Assembly (NCBI GenBank): GCA_004151065.3
Contig: NWUY0300006145.1
Location: 27,128-49,498, forward strand
Direction: 5' to 3'
DNA from: Larix sibirica
Taxonomy: Eukaryota; Streptophyta; Pinopsida; Pinales; Pinaceae
Length of the DNA: 22,371 bases
Shown here: one piece after another, positions 10,501 to 19,249 of the stretch
How positions within the stretch are numbered: the stretch's first letter is position 1
Layout of the letters: each line of letters starts with the position of its first letter
Notes under the pieces: model-generated
What the model was told of the DNA's origin: nothing
What the model saw: the letters and a program-made list of their open reading frames with translations, nothing else
Database searches by the model: none
Made by a program: the position numbers and the translations under genes

Positions 10501-11650
10501 ACTATAGGCTTGATCAGGTGATGAAGGTGCATGAGGATTCCTATTCCTATTGTCTCCATGCGGAGGAGCTAGGGCTCACTGGTGATATGGCGTTATAATG
10601 GAGTAACTACATTATTGGCGTTAATTGGCTTGGCATCAGGCTAGTTGACAAATTGGATAGTCTTGTATGGGCTTGGAACTGCTTGGATGGCCGAATTACT
10701 GCCAAGCAAGGTTACAATGCCATTGTTGTTTCAAATGTGCTCTTTCCAAGGAAGTGGTGGTTTAAAAACTTGTGGAAGCTGTATTTACCACTAAAAATCA
10801 AATGTTTTGCATGACTCAACTTAGAAAACAAATTTATGATTGGTGACAACCTTACGAAATGAGGTTTTGAAGGCCCAAACATATGTGTGTTGTGTAGGAA
10901 AGAGTCTGAGACCATCAAACACATGTTTTTGGATTGTTCCTTCTCCAAAGCTATCTGGTCAGAAATCCTTTCCTTTTTAAATTTTTTTGTTACCTAGCCA
11001 TGTGCAGAATTTGAAGATTGTTTGGAGTTTTGGTATCATAATGTTCCCCTATATAAGGAACTTCCTTTTATTATATGTTGGATATTGTGGAAGGCTGGGA
11101 ATACATTAATTTTGTATGATGTCCATCCAAAGATTATGTGTCTATGCTCAATGATTATAGGTCTCCATGAGGACTACTACAAATCACAGTCTCAACCCAA
11201 AGTGAGGAAGACGATTGAACCAAGCTTTCCAACTGTTGTCATTATTAGTTTTTTCGATGGTGTTGCTTCAAATGGGAAGTGTGGCGTTGGTATGATAATC
11301 AATGTTTCAGACAGGAAGAGGTTTTCTTTATGGATGGGATGTGGTGTTGGTACGAATACCTGGGTCGAGCTACTTGCCTTATGGGGACTCTTTTTTTTGC
11401 TCAAAAAAGAGGGTTGGTGATTAGTAACATCTATGGTGACTCAAATTTTATGATAGACTGGGAAACAAACAAGTCCTGCCTCCGGGTGGATAAACTGGAA
11501 CAATGGTGTGCAAGGATCCGGGAGCTTAAAGCAAGGTTTGCAGATCTGTCTCTATTTCATATCTACAGGAATTTTAATATGGAGGCATATTTTTTATCGA
11601 AAAAAGTTGTTGGGTGCCTAGAGAGGGTCCTTTTCTTTGAAGAAAACTGA
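7570..11650 (+). pseudogene. LINE-B ORF2: endonuclease, reverse transcriptase, zf-RVT, RNase H
   Basis: The start ATG at 7570 opens an AP-endonuclease (degraded NVIGLGSGPN, then a stop in place of Gln before the catalytic Glu near 7674; SDHLP near 8240). The RT follows in one frame from 8259: SPNGWSVEIF, FRPISLCNLVCKI, LKMDLIKAFHRVDW (usual AFDRV changed to AFHRV), a TAG at 9507 where RQGCPLSP needs Gln, and the catalytic box FVDD at 9642-9653. The thumb (GGRLILVKSVL) and a zf-RVT domain (~10770-10970, with CVLCRKESETIKHMFLDC) come next. Last is an RNase H domain (~11240-11640) with FFDG, WVELLAL and GDSN; the final catalytic Asp appears as Tyr in NMEAYFLSK. A one-base frameshift splits the RNase H in the T/A runs at 11389-11406. 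Stops at 9417, 9507 and 9912 and several more between 10090 and 10860 make it non-functional. Confidence 0.93.
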
Positions 11651-11928
11651 TGATTACATTATCGTTGAGGAGGGATTTGTGATTGCATACTGATGTCCTT
11701 GGACCTGATTACTAGTTGTCGTGTCTTCTTATTAGTAAATTCGGTATATTTTGGATATCGGTTGTCTAAGTATGGGAATGTGTAGATCTTGTATTTTGGA
11801 GCTACTCTCTTTGCTCAGGTCCTCTTTTAAAGACTTTATGATCTTGTATTTGAAACTGTAATCCTTGGAGACAATGTTTTTTGTTTTATCAACTTTGATT
11901 CAACCAATGAATATCAAGTTACTTAAAA
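11651..11928 (+). other. LINE-B 3' UTR and A tail
   Basis: A non-coding T/G-rich sequence follows the ORF2 stop and ends in the short A run at 11925-11930, directly against the target-site copy. The A run merges with the As of that copy, so the last base of the element is ambiguous by two or three positions. Confidence 0.75.
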
Positions 11929-11943
11929 AAATTAAAAACTCAA
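11929..11943. repeat. LINE-B target-site duplication, 3' copy
   Basis: AAATTAAAAACTCAA equals 5134-5148. Extended to 11946 it also matches 5074-5091 over 18 bases. Confidence 0.8.
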
Positions 11944-12011
11944 TTTTGTAATATATTTACTTTAAATAAAATAAATGAATTTAGTTTTAAAACTCGTGAA
12001 AAGTTTGAAAA

Positions 12012-12077
12012 AGATACCAAGTTGAAAACTAAAAAGTATATGACTGAAAAAGAAGATACTAAGTTGAAAACTAAAAA
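12012..12077. repeat. Two-copy 42-bp-period tandem repeat
   Basis: The 24-base unit at 12012-12035 recurs at 12054-12077 with one difference (C/T); both contain AAGTTGAAAACTAAAAA. It produces a short repetitive minus-strand reading that has no sign of being a gene. Confidence 0.8.
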
Positions 12078-12370
12078 ATAATGAACTTTTATGTAATTCA
12101 TAAAAAATAAAAATTTAATAAACATTTAAAGTTTTGCTTTTAGAAAGTAAAGTGTAAGATTTAAGTTTCTCCCACGGATTTGTGTCACGTTAATTGGAGA
12201 TTAGGTTTATTATTTTGTTTAACGTTTTCCCATGCTCAAGCGTATCTTAAGATATGGACCAAATTAATACGAGTTGGGTTCATCATTTTTCACTATTTAA
12301 TAAAATAAAATTCAAATATTATAAAAAATTATTAACCTTTTATGTAATTATGTCATGAACCATGCTTTTA

Positions 12371-12490
12371 TGTAAACATGTTCTGATAGTCCAGAACAAC
12401 TAAAAGGATGTTTTTATGCTTTTATGTTCTAAGTGCCATGCTTGTAAACATGTTCTAATAGTCCAAATTGTAAACATGTTCTAATAGTCC
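12371..12490. repeat. Three copies of a 22-bp motif
   Basis: TGTAAACATGTTCTRATAGTCC occurs at 12371-12392, 12443-12464 and 12469-12490. The last two are identical and 26 bp apart; the first differs by one base. The motif has the palindromic core AACATGTT. It could be a decayed minisatellite or repeats from a transposon end. Confidence 0.85.
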
Positions 12491-13292
12491 TAAACAGAAC
12501 ATTTCTTACACAGCTATGTTTGATACTTTTGATTTCTTATAAAATAACAAAAATACGGCTTTTTTTTCTTTCTTATAAAAACAACTTTGATGAATCAAAA
12601 TTTTGGCCCCACTCCAAAGTGATAGAAAGTTTTATGAGCCATCGGAGTAATCATTGGAGAAGAGAAGCACACTCACAATGAAAAAGTACATATGTAAAGA
12701 ATGACAAGTGGTTACTTTTTTTGGTCAGACGATATATCTGATAAGACTTATTTTTTCATATTTAGAGTTGATTAGTAATAGGTTTCATTTTAAAGCTAAT
12801 TAAAATGTAAGAAAAATGTAAGAAATTAATTAATTTATTTTAATTTTTATGATGAAAAAGATTATATAAAAAGTTGTACAAATTTTTATATTTTTGGTGA
12901 AATTTGATGTAAGTATTAGTGTAAACATTTAATAGTTTTTAGCGAAACTNCATAAAACTGTTTTGAGCCAGTTGGAAAGGTGGGTGGCCACCAATATCCA
13001 CCTGGATCATTTATCTTTTATTTTCTAAAGTTCACTACAAAGGTTGCAGCACAAACCATCAAAATTATCAACTAAGTTGCTATCATGAACACATTGTGAA
13101 TCCTACAAAGAAACAATAATTGCTTAACAATATAATTGTAGACTTGACTAAAAAGAGGTTTAAGTTCAAGTCTAGATTCGTTAAAATTCAAACCCAAGGT
13201 GGAAAGTATTGTTTTTTTAAATGAAGCAAACATTTTCTGAACCTAGTGGTTACGCTCAACAATTTCTTAACACTTGAGTGTAATTGTTTTGC

Positions 13293-13628
13293 AAATTCAA
13301 CTACTTAGAAGTTGAAAACTCCAAAAGATAAAGAATCTAGAAAAATGAGAAGTCATGGAAGTCCAAGAGTCTTACGAGGTAGATGGAAGGCCAACGACCT
13401 TTTCTTTTAATACAAATAGAACTTTGTATGAAGTGAGGGGTTCTCATTTTTGTAATGTGAAATTCAACTACTTAGAAGCTAAAAAGTATAGAGGATGAAG
13501 AGTCTCGGGAAATGAGAAAGTCGTAGAGTCCAAGATTCGTTGGAAGTAGATGGAAGGCCAAAGGGTCCATTTTATTTTAGAATAAACAAAACTTTGTATG
13601 ATAAGAGAAAGGTTCTCATTTTTGTAAG
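13293..13628. repeat. Two-copy tandem repeat, ~167-bp period
   Basis: Copy 1 (13293-13459) and copy 2 (13460-13628) both begin AAATTCAACTACTTAGAAG. Both contain GTAGATGGAAGGCCAA and AACTTTGTATGA, and both end in GGTTCTCATTTTTGTAA. The two are clearly diverged, with small indels. They lie just upstream of the LTR-like sequence, where the 3' untranslated region of an LTR retrotransposon would be. Confidence 0.85.
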
Positions 13629-13635
13629 GAGGAAT
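13624..13635 (+). other. Possible polypurine tract
   Basis: The purine run AAGGAGGAA followed by TT directly precedes the TGTTAG start of the LTR-like sequence, as expected for the plus-strand primer of an LTR retrotransposon read on the plus strand. Confidence 0.45.
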
Positions 13636-13972
13636 TGTTAGCCATTGATATCAATAAATATTTAACAGTTGTTCATGCATGCGAGCTATCTCTATTTCAT
13701 GCATGACTTCTATGGTTTGTTGTGAGAATATGTGAATGAACTATTTCTTTGTTCATTTTCTTGTTATCTTATGCTTTGTTGCCCTAGTATTGAAACAAGG
13801 ACGGGATTAAGATGTTATAGAACTTGAAAATGTACTCATTTTCAAAGGGTTTGTGTATTAATAGTCACTGATTATTCATGCTTTTAATTCCTGCAACATT
13901 TTATTTCAATTCTAGTTATTTAATTCACTCTAGTATTAGGGTAGAATTTCGTGATTTTCCACTTCTGCAACA
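13636..13972 (+). mobile_element. LTR-like sequence, copia type possible
   Basis: About 337 bp beginning TGTTAG and ending CAACA, so it has the TG...CA ends and a short inverted end typical of plant LTRs, with a possible polypurine tract in front. I find no partner LTR, no coding remains of gag or pol upstream and no clear 5-bp target duplication (left flank GGAAT, right flank ACAAT), so this would be the 3' LTR of a truncated or non-autonomous element. The right end could also be 13975, since CAACAACA allows both. The call rests on ends and context only. Confidence 0.45.
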
Positions 13973-14721
13973 ACAATGGAGGCATAGAAATAGGATGGAG
14001 GAGGTTTTTTTAAGGGAGGAACCAAGGTTTTAGGGGGAAAGAAGATATGTATCCCATCCACTATTTATCTAAGGATTCCATTGCTAGGAGAATGGCTTAT
14101 GGAAGGGATAAAGGATGTGGAGTATAGGGATTTAGTAAGCTATTTTTATGGCCCAAAAATGGCATCTTGCTAATATTGTGGTATTAAATGGCTCTTGAAT
14201 ATTGGGAAGATCAAGGTAGGTGAAAAGCCATGAATAATTTGCTATAAAGAGGATTATTTTCTTTTCTTTTTAAAAATCATGTTGATAAGGAAGTGGTCTT
14301 CAATGGAAGGCCTTGGTCTTTTAGTCCATTGGCTTGGGTTCTATTACCATGGACTACTTACGTTGATATTCAAACCATGCTATGAAGGAGAAGATGATGA
14401 TATGGCCTCATCTTTTAGGTTTGTCACATCACTTCTAAAATCCAAAAGTTTGAAAGTTGTGGGTGATAAGCCTAGATCTTTCTGTGGATTGCTTGAGGAA
14501 ACTATAGCACATGAGGGTGTAACTCCATAAATCCTTAATCATACCACTTTATTAAGGAGTATTTTAAAAGAGATTTCTTGAGTGGGGTTCTCAATTCTAG
14601 TCTCAAATGGTGGATTATGAAACATCCCCTTTTGATGACCGTTTTGGAAGGTTCAAGGGCACCTTTTCTACGAATTCCTTAAGAAATCATGGGAAAAGTG
14701 AATGCAACTTTAGTAGTCTAA

Positions 14722-15018
14722 AAGTGAGAATGCTCAATCTAGTTCTAGTGGGATGGAAAGTCCTTAGAGGGATCCATCATATAAGGGATTTACTATGAAT
14801 ATTTTCCATGATTCTTGGAGATGTGAATGCTCAAACTAAAGGTGAGTGGGCCTCAGTCCAAAGATAATATGGTCTCTAAGTAGAAGGGGGTATCCAGAAT
14901 GGTTTCAAAATAATGGGTGTTTTAACCACACTTAGGAAATCTATATTCTTCCAACTCTTCTTATGGGTTAGTGGGTCCCTAATGATCAATGGATTCTCCA
15001 AGACTTAAGGTGGTGATG
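14722..15018 (+). repeat. Tandem unit 1, upstream of the gypsy element
   Basis: This is homologous to 21205-21512 on the other side of the gypsy element, roughly two-thirds identical by eye. Shared stretches include CTAGTGGG, CAAAGATAAT, GGTCTCTAAG, AACCACACTT and TTAGTGGGTCCC. The unit ends at the gypsy target site. Confidence 0.75.
15014..15018. repeat. Gypsy target-site duplication, left
   Basis: TGATG directly precedes the left LTR and equals 21205-21209 after the right LTR: a perfect 5-bp duplication, the size usual for Ty3/gypsy integrases. Confidence 0.88.
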
Positions 15019-15744
15019 TGATACAGGGCATGACCTAGGCCATTCTGCTTTTTAGAGTTACACAATGGAAACAACACACAGAAACACAACACAAGGATTT
15101 CCAATAATTATGGCATTCAATTAAATGGTCAAATATTTTTACATAGGTAATTACTGCACGAGTCTATGCTCGGATCAGTCAGAATGAATATCGACTATTA
15201 CAACAAAAATGTGAGGGAAATTTGCATCCTCAATGAACTATGAAAGTCTCAAATAAAGTCCCCAAATTATTCCTCTCTCAAAACATGAACTAGTACTTAT
15301 ACTTGTGGTCTCAACTCAATGCACTCGGCTCTTCCTCTAGAAGCTTCACTTGCTTCCATGAATGACCATACTGCATTAAATACTTCACATGGCCCTCTTC
15401 ATCATATTTCTCCACCTGGAATTCTGGAACTGTCACCATAACTACTCCTGCAATTTCTCCAACTACTCCAGCGGTTCGTTTCCTCAAGACTCCAACCGTC
15501 TCAGTCGGTAGTCATTCTCGACATCGTCATCGATCCTCGACTACTTCTCCATTTGGTCTACATCACCTTTGACCATTTCACCACATCTTGTCGCTTGTCG
15601 TCGACCACACTTGATCAACACCTTCATGACTTTACCTCTCTCATCAACTGTCGCCCTATTCCTAGAGATCGTCGAATGTCCTCCGGGCTTCATGTCATCT
15701 ACCTGCAATTTTTTTTTGTTCTGGACCTCGATGCCCCTACATCA
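15019..15744 (-). repeat. 3' LTR of the gypsy element
   Basis: This 726-bp repeat aligns end to end with 20513-21204. Compared with that copy it has ~33 extra bases bounded by two TCTCAA hexamers (15276-15281 and 15309-15314). It ends in the inverted termini TGAT...ATCA. Confidence 0.95.
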
Positions 15745-15760
15745 ACCTCCCTGAGTTGGA
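15745..15760 (-). other. Polypurine tract of the gypsy element
   Basis: Read on the minus strand, CTCAGGGAGGT directly precedes the TGATGTAGGG start of the 3' LTR. This is the expected site for plus-strand priming. The chromodomain reading frame runs right up to it. Confidence 0.65.
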
Positions 15761-18700
15761 AAAAAATATGCCCACAGTTCTGTAACTCCTCAAGCTTGTC
15801 TTATGAAATCCAAGTCGCCTCCTCCAGATCTCAGTTCTTCCACCGCACCAAATATTCCTTCCTCTTCTAACTCCTAGTCTACCCGAATTCCCGCTCGTCG
15901 AGCACTTCTACGACCTCATCCATCGGATGGACTGGTATATACCCCTTCCAGTCATTCGTTTTCTTGCTCCCACTCATTGACCCTTCTTCAAACTTATATA
16001 GGTCGAAAAAATTGAACTTCGGTGATATTTCCATATCCTCCGGCGGCTCCAGCAAATATGCGTTGTCCAAAATATTCCTCAAGATTTTAAATAGACCAAT
16101 CTTCTTCTGTTTCATTTTTTATATGTTCCTTTGGGGAAACTTTCCTTCCTCAGGTGTGCGTATACTAAGTCACCTTATGCAAATGAATGTAATCGTCTCT
16201 TTCTGTCAGCTCTCAACTTGTATACTACATTGTTTTTCTCCAACTTTCGCTTCACCTTGTCATGGACTTCCTTCATATGGTCGTCAAATGATTATGCATC
16301 TGCACTTTTCCGCGTTTTCATCAGTATGTAGACCAAGTCGGTTAATCCATGCAGATTTCTTCCTTGCACTATCTGGAATGGAATCATTCTTGTTGATCGG
16401 TTCACGAAGTTGTTTTACATGAATTCCACCTATGCCAAAACATTCTCCCACTGCTTTGGTCGATCAGTAGTCAAACTCCTCAGTAAGTTTCCTAAGCTCC
16501 TGTTCACGACTTCAGTCTATCCATCAGACTGAGGATGGTATGTAGAAATGACTTGTAGCTTTGTTTCAAGCTTCTTCCAGAGGGTTCTCTATAAATGACC
16601 CATAATATCGGTATTTCTGTAAGTGATACTCTTCGGCAACGCATGCAACCTTACAAATTCTTTGAAAAATAGAAAAACAATGCATGTGGCATCACTTGTC
16701 TTTTGACACAGAATAAAGTGAGTCATTTTGGAAAATATTTCGACTACCACAAAGATGGAGTCATTACCTTGTCGTGTCTTCGGTAATCCTAGCACAAAAT
16801 CCATGTTGATATCTTCCCATGGGACGGTCGACACTAGAATTGGTGCATATACCCATGTATTATGAATTCTCCCTTTGGCATGTTAGCATACTCTACACTA
16901 TCGAATCCATTTCTTCATGTCCATCACAAATCTTGGCCAGTAGTATTTCTCTTCGACCAACTCCTTGATATTTTTTATGCTAAAATGTCCTCCTAATCCT
17001 CCATTGTGCAATTCCCTTATAAGATTCTCCCTCACTGATCCTCTAGGGATGCATCATTGATTACCTTTGCAGAGGTATCCTTCTTGGATGAAGTAATCTG
17101 CGTATGTGGTTTTGTCGCCACTCCAAGGTTCCTTCGACACCTTCCAAGCATAGGAAAAATATTCGTCGACTTCATAGTTGGCCTTTATCATCTCTATCCC
17201 TATCGATCTTACAGTAGTCATCCCAAATAATGCGACTATGTGACTTAATGGATCGACTACCCTATTAGTCTTCCCCTACTTATGTTTCAATAGAAAGGTA
17301 TAACTTTGCAAGAACTTGGCCCATTTCATATGCCTCTGATTCAACTTTGTTTGAGTGTTCGGGTATCTCAGAGCTTGATGGTCGGTAAACAATACAACTT
17401 CCTTGGGTAGCATGTAATGTCTCCACTTCTTCAATGCCTGGACGATGGCATAGAATTCTTGGTCACAGACTTACAACTTCTGCTTGGCTTCGTCTAGATT
17501 CTCACTGAAAAATGCAATTGGTAACCCCTCATGGCTCAACACAGCTCCAATTTCTAACCCACTTGCATCGCAATTGATTTGGAATACCTTGTTGAAGTAT
17601 GGGAGAGATAAAACTAGACTCTCTGTCACCTTTTGCTTCAACTTCTCGAATGCTCGTCAGACGGTTTTCATCCACTTGAACTCACCCTTTTTCATGCACA
17701 CCATCAATGGTGCACATATCCAACTAAAATCTCTTATGAGTTTCTGGTACAAGCTAGAAAGTCCATGGAAACTTCTTACCTCGGTGATGCTTGTTGGATT
17801 TGGCCACTCTAAGATCACCCTCACCTTTTATGGATCCATCTTCAACCCTTGTCTAGAAATCACAAATCCAAGGTACACTAGCTCCTTCTACATAAAGGAA
17901 CACTTCTGCAAGTTTACCAACAATTTATTCTAATTCAACCTTTGCAGGACTTGTCATAGGTGTGACAAGTGCTCTTCCCTTGTCTTGTTGAAAATTAATA
18001 TCTCATCAAGATACACCACGACAAATCTCCCCAGAAATGGTTTCAGCACTTTGTTAATCAACCTCATGAACGTGCTTGGTGCGTTAGTCATCCCAAACGG
18101 CATAACAAGCCATTCATATATCCCTTCATTCGTCTTGAAGGTTGTTTTCCATTCATCACCATCCCTAATCCGGATCTAGTGGTATCCACTCTTCAACTCG
18201 ATCTTGGTGAAGTATGTCGCCCCACTCAATTAGTCGATCAAGTCGTCCATCCTTGGTAATGGAAACTTGTACTTGACGGTGATCCTATTGATGGCCCTTG
18301 AATCAGTGCACATCCTCCATTCTCCTCCCTTATTGCGTGCTAGTATAGATAGTACTGCACACGGACTTAGTCTCTCTCTGATCATCCATCTATCCAACAA
18401 ATCTTAGACCTATCAATTCAACTTGACATTATCTATTAGCATCATCCTATGCAGTTCCTTGTTTGGCAGAATCGACCCTGGAATCAAGTCGATCTGATGG
18501 GATATACTCCTTGTCGACGGCAACCCAGTCAGCATCTCATCAACCATTATGCCCTTAAACTCTGACAACACATCTTCGAATTCCGTCAGGATTTCCTCTG
18601 TCAGTCTGTCGACACTTATACCCTTGGGAATGGCAGCGAAGAAATATTGTTGCTTCTTTCCCTCCTTTAGGAATTATTTAGCTAAGCACATCAACACTCT

Positions 18701-19110
18701 CTTCTCCCATAATCCATTCTCTTTTTTCTGTCTACTCTGCTCTTCGACCAAAGGAATCAATCAGAAGCTCTTGCCATCTTTCTTGATTGTAACTGTATTC
18801 CTATGACCATCATATACCATGTTCTGGTCGTATTTGTATGGTCATCCCAACAACAAATGACATGTGTCCATCATAATCACATTGCATAACACGTTATCTT
18901 GCAACCTGCCAATTTTGAAATTGATCAAGCACTATCATGTCATCGTTACATGGTGCCCCCTTTGTAGCCACAAAAACCTATAAGCATTCGGGTGTGGTCG
19001 ACAATTCAAACCCATCTTGTCGATCACTTCCGTCGATACCAAATTCTCTGTGTTTCCCCCATTAACGATGGTCATACAACATCTGTCTTGAATCTTCACC
19101 TTTGTCTGAA
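15750..19110 (-). pseudogene. Gypsy pol: protease, RT, RNase H, integrase, chromodomain
   Basis: Pol copies the element RNA and inserts the DNA. The domains can be followed despite about two dozen stops and some frameshifts. Protease, ~19075-18780: the active-site region reads IVNGGN, with Asn where the catalytic Asp is expected; MDTCHLLLG follows. RT, ~18470-17820: MCTDSRAIN, then [12 protein letters not shown], and the catalytic box reads YLDE (18013-18002), not YLDD. RNase H, ~17590-17350: CDASGLEIGAVLS, CDQEFYAIVQAL and FTDHQALRYP. Integrase, ~17100-16380: an HHCC finger, first catalytic Asp in DINMDFVLGLP, second lost (TYRN where SDRD is usual), and Glu kept in DGxTEVVNR. Chromodomain, ~15925-15800: VVEVLDERE, EYLVRWKN and LEEATWIS. 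No part could be active. Confidence 0.93.
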
Positions 19111-19249
19111 AAATGGAATTCCTTTGCGTTGGCTACTTCGCCTCTAGTCGCACTAATTGCAATAACGTTCTTTGGGTCGTTAAGTTTCGACCTCCCTTCA
19201 ACGTGGCTTCATCCGCACTTCCCTTCACAGTCAGGAAAGTATCGTCATC

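Larger units (their letters stand above)
5149..11928 (+). mobile_element. LINE-B: full-length, decayed L1-clade LINE with RNase H
   Basis: The element is about 6.8 kb. In order it holds a ~200-bp 5' leader, ORF1 (5355-7570), ORF2 (7570-11650), a ~275-bp 3' UTR and a short A tail (11925-11930). Matching target-site copies flank it, so its limits are well supported. The 3' end (ATGAATATCAAGTTACTT then A's) is of the kind usual in plant LINEs. Both ORFs carry several stops and frameshifts, so the copy is inactive. It lies next to the LINE-C remnant, in the opposite orientation. Confidence 0.9.
11944..13290. other. AT-rich non-coding spacer
   Basis: About 1.35 kb without a coding-like reading frame, rich in A/T runs, with two families of short repeats (listed separately) and one ambiguous base at 12950. 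A small palindrome (GGTGGCCACC) lies near 12985. I see no promoter, RNA gene or recognisable transposon in it. It may hold the remains of the internal region of the LTR element whose end lies downstream. Confidence 0.6.
13995..15018 (+). pseudogene. LINE-D ORF1 remnant, upstream part
   Basis: Degraded frames resemble the N-terminal half of a plant LINE ORF1. There is an ATGGAGGAGG start at 13995, then a DUF4283-like stretch (FYGPKMAS near 14145; EDYFLFF near 14250; VVFNGRPWSFSPL near 14300), and a motif like the lead-in to a zinc knuckle (QMVDYETSPF, ~14606). The four positions where a CCHC knuckle would follow have the right spacing but none keeps Cys or His, so that part is doubtful. The sequence continues into the ~300-bp unit at 14722-15018 and is cut by the gypsy insertion. 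There are many stops and frameshifts. It is more decayed than LINE-A or LINE-B. Confidence 0.55.

Noticed and set aside
11940-12125. Minus-strand 61-codon frame
   Set aside because: It is produced by the 42-bp AT-rich tandem repeat and has no start context or homology that I recognise.
12371-12490. CRISPR-like array
   Set aside because: Only three copies with irregular spacing (50 and 4 bases between copies), no cas genes, and a plant context.
13636-13972. Solo LTR
   Set aside because: The 5-bp flanks differ (GGAAT and ACAAT), and a purine tract with a repeat region in front suggests the end of a longer element.
14641-14690. Zinc knuckle in LINE-D ORF1
   Set aside because: The spacing of a CCHC motif is there, but none of the four metal-binding residues is present, so it cannot be claimed.
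15553-15870. Plus-strand frame of 105 codons
   Set aside because: It lies across the 3' LTR and chromodomain of the minus-strand gypsy element and shows no domain of its own.
15964-16422. Plus-strand frame of 152 codons with hydrophobic stretches
   Set aside because: It is antisense to gypsy pol between integrase and chromodomain.
17484-17933. Plus-strand frame of 149 codons
   Set aside because: It is antisense to the gypsy RT and RNase H, where the minus strand has the conserved motifs.
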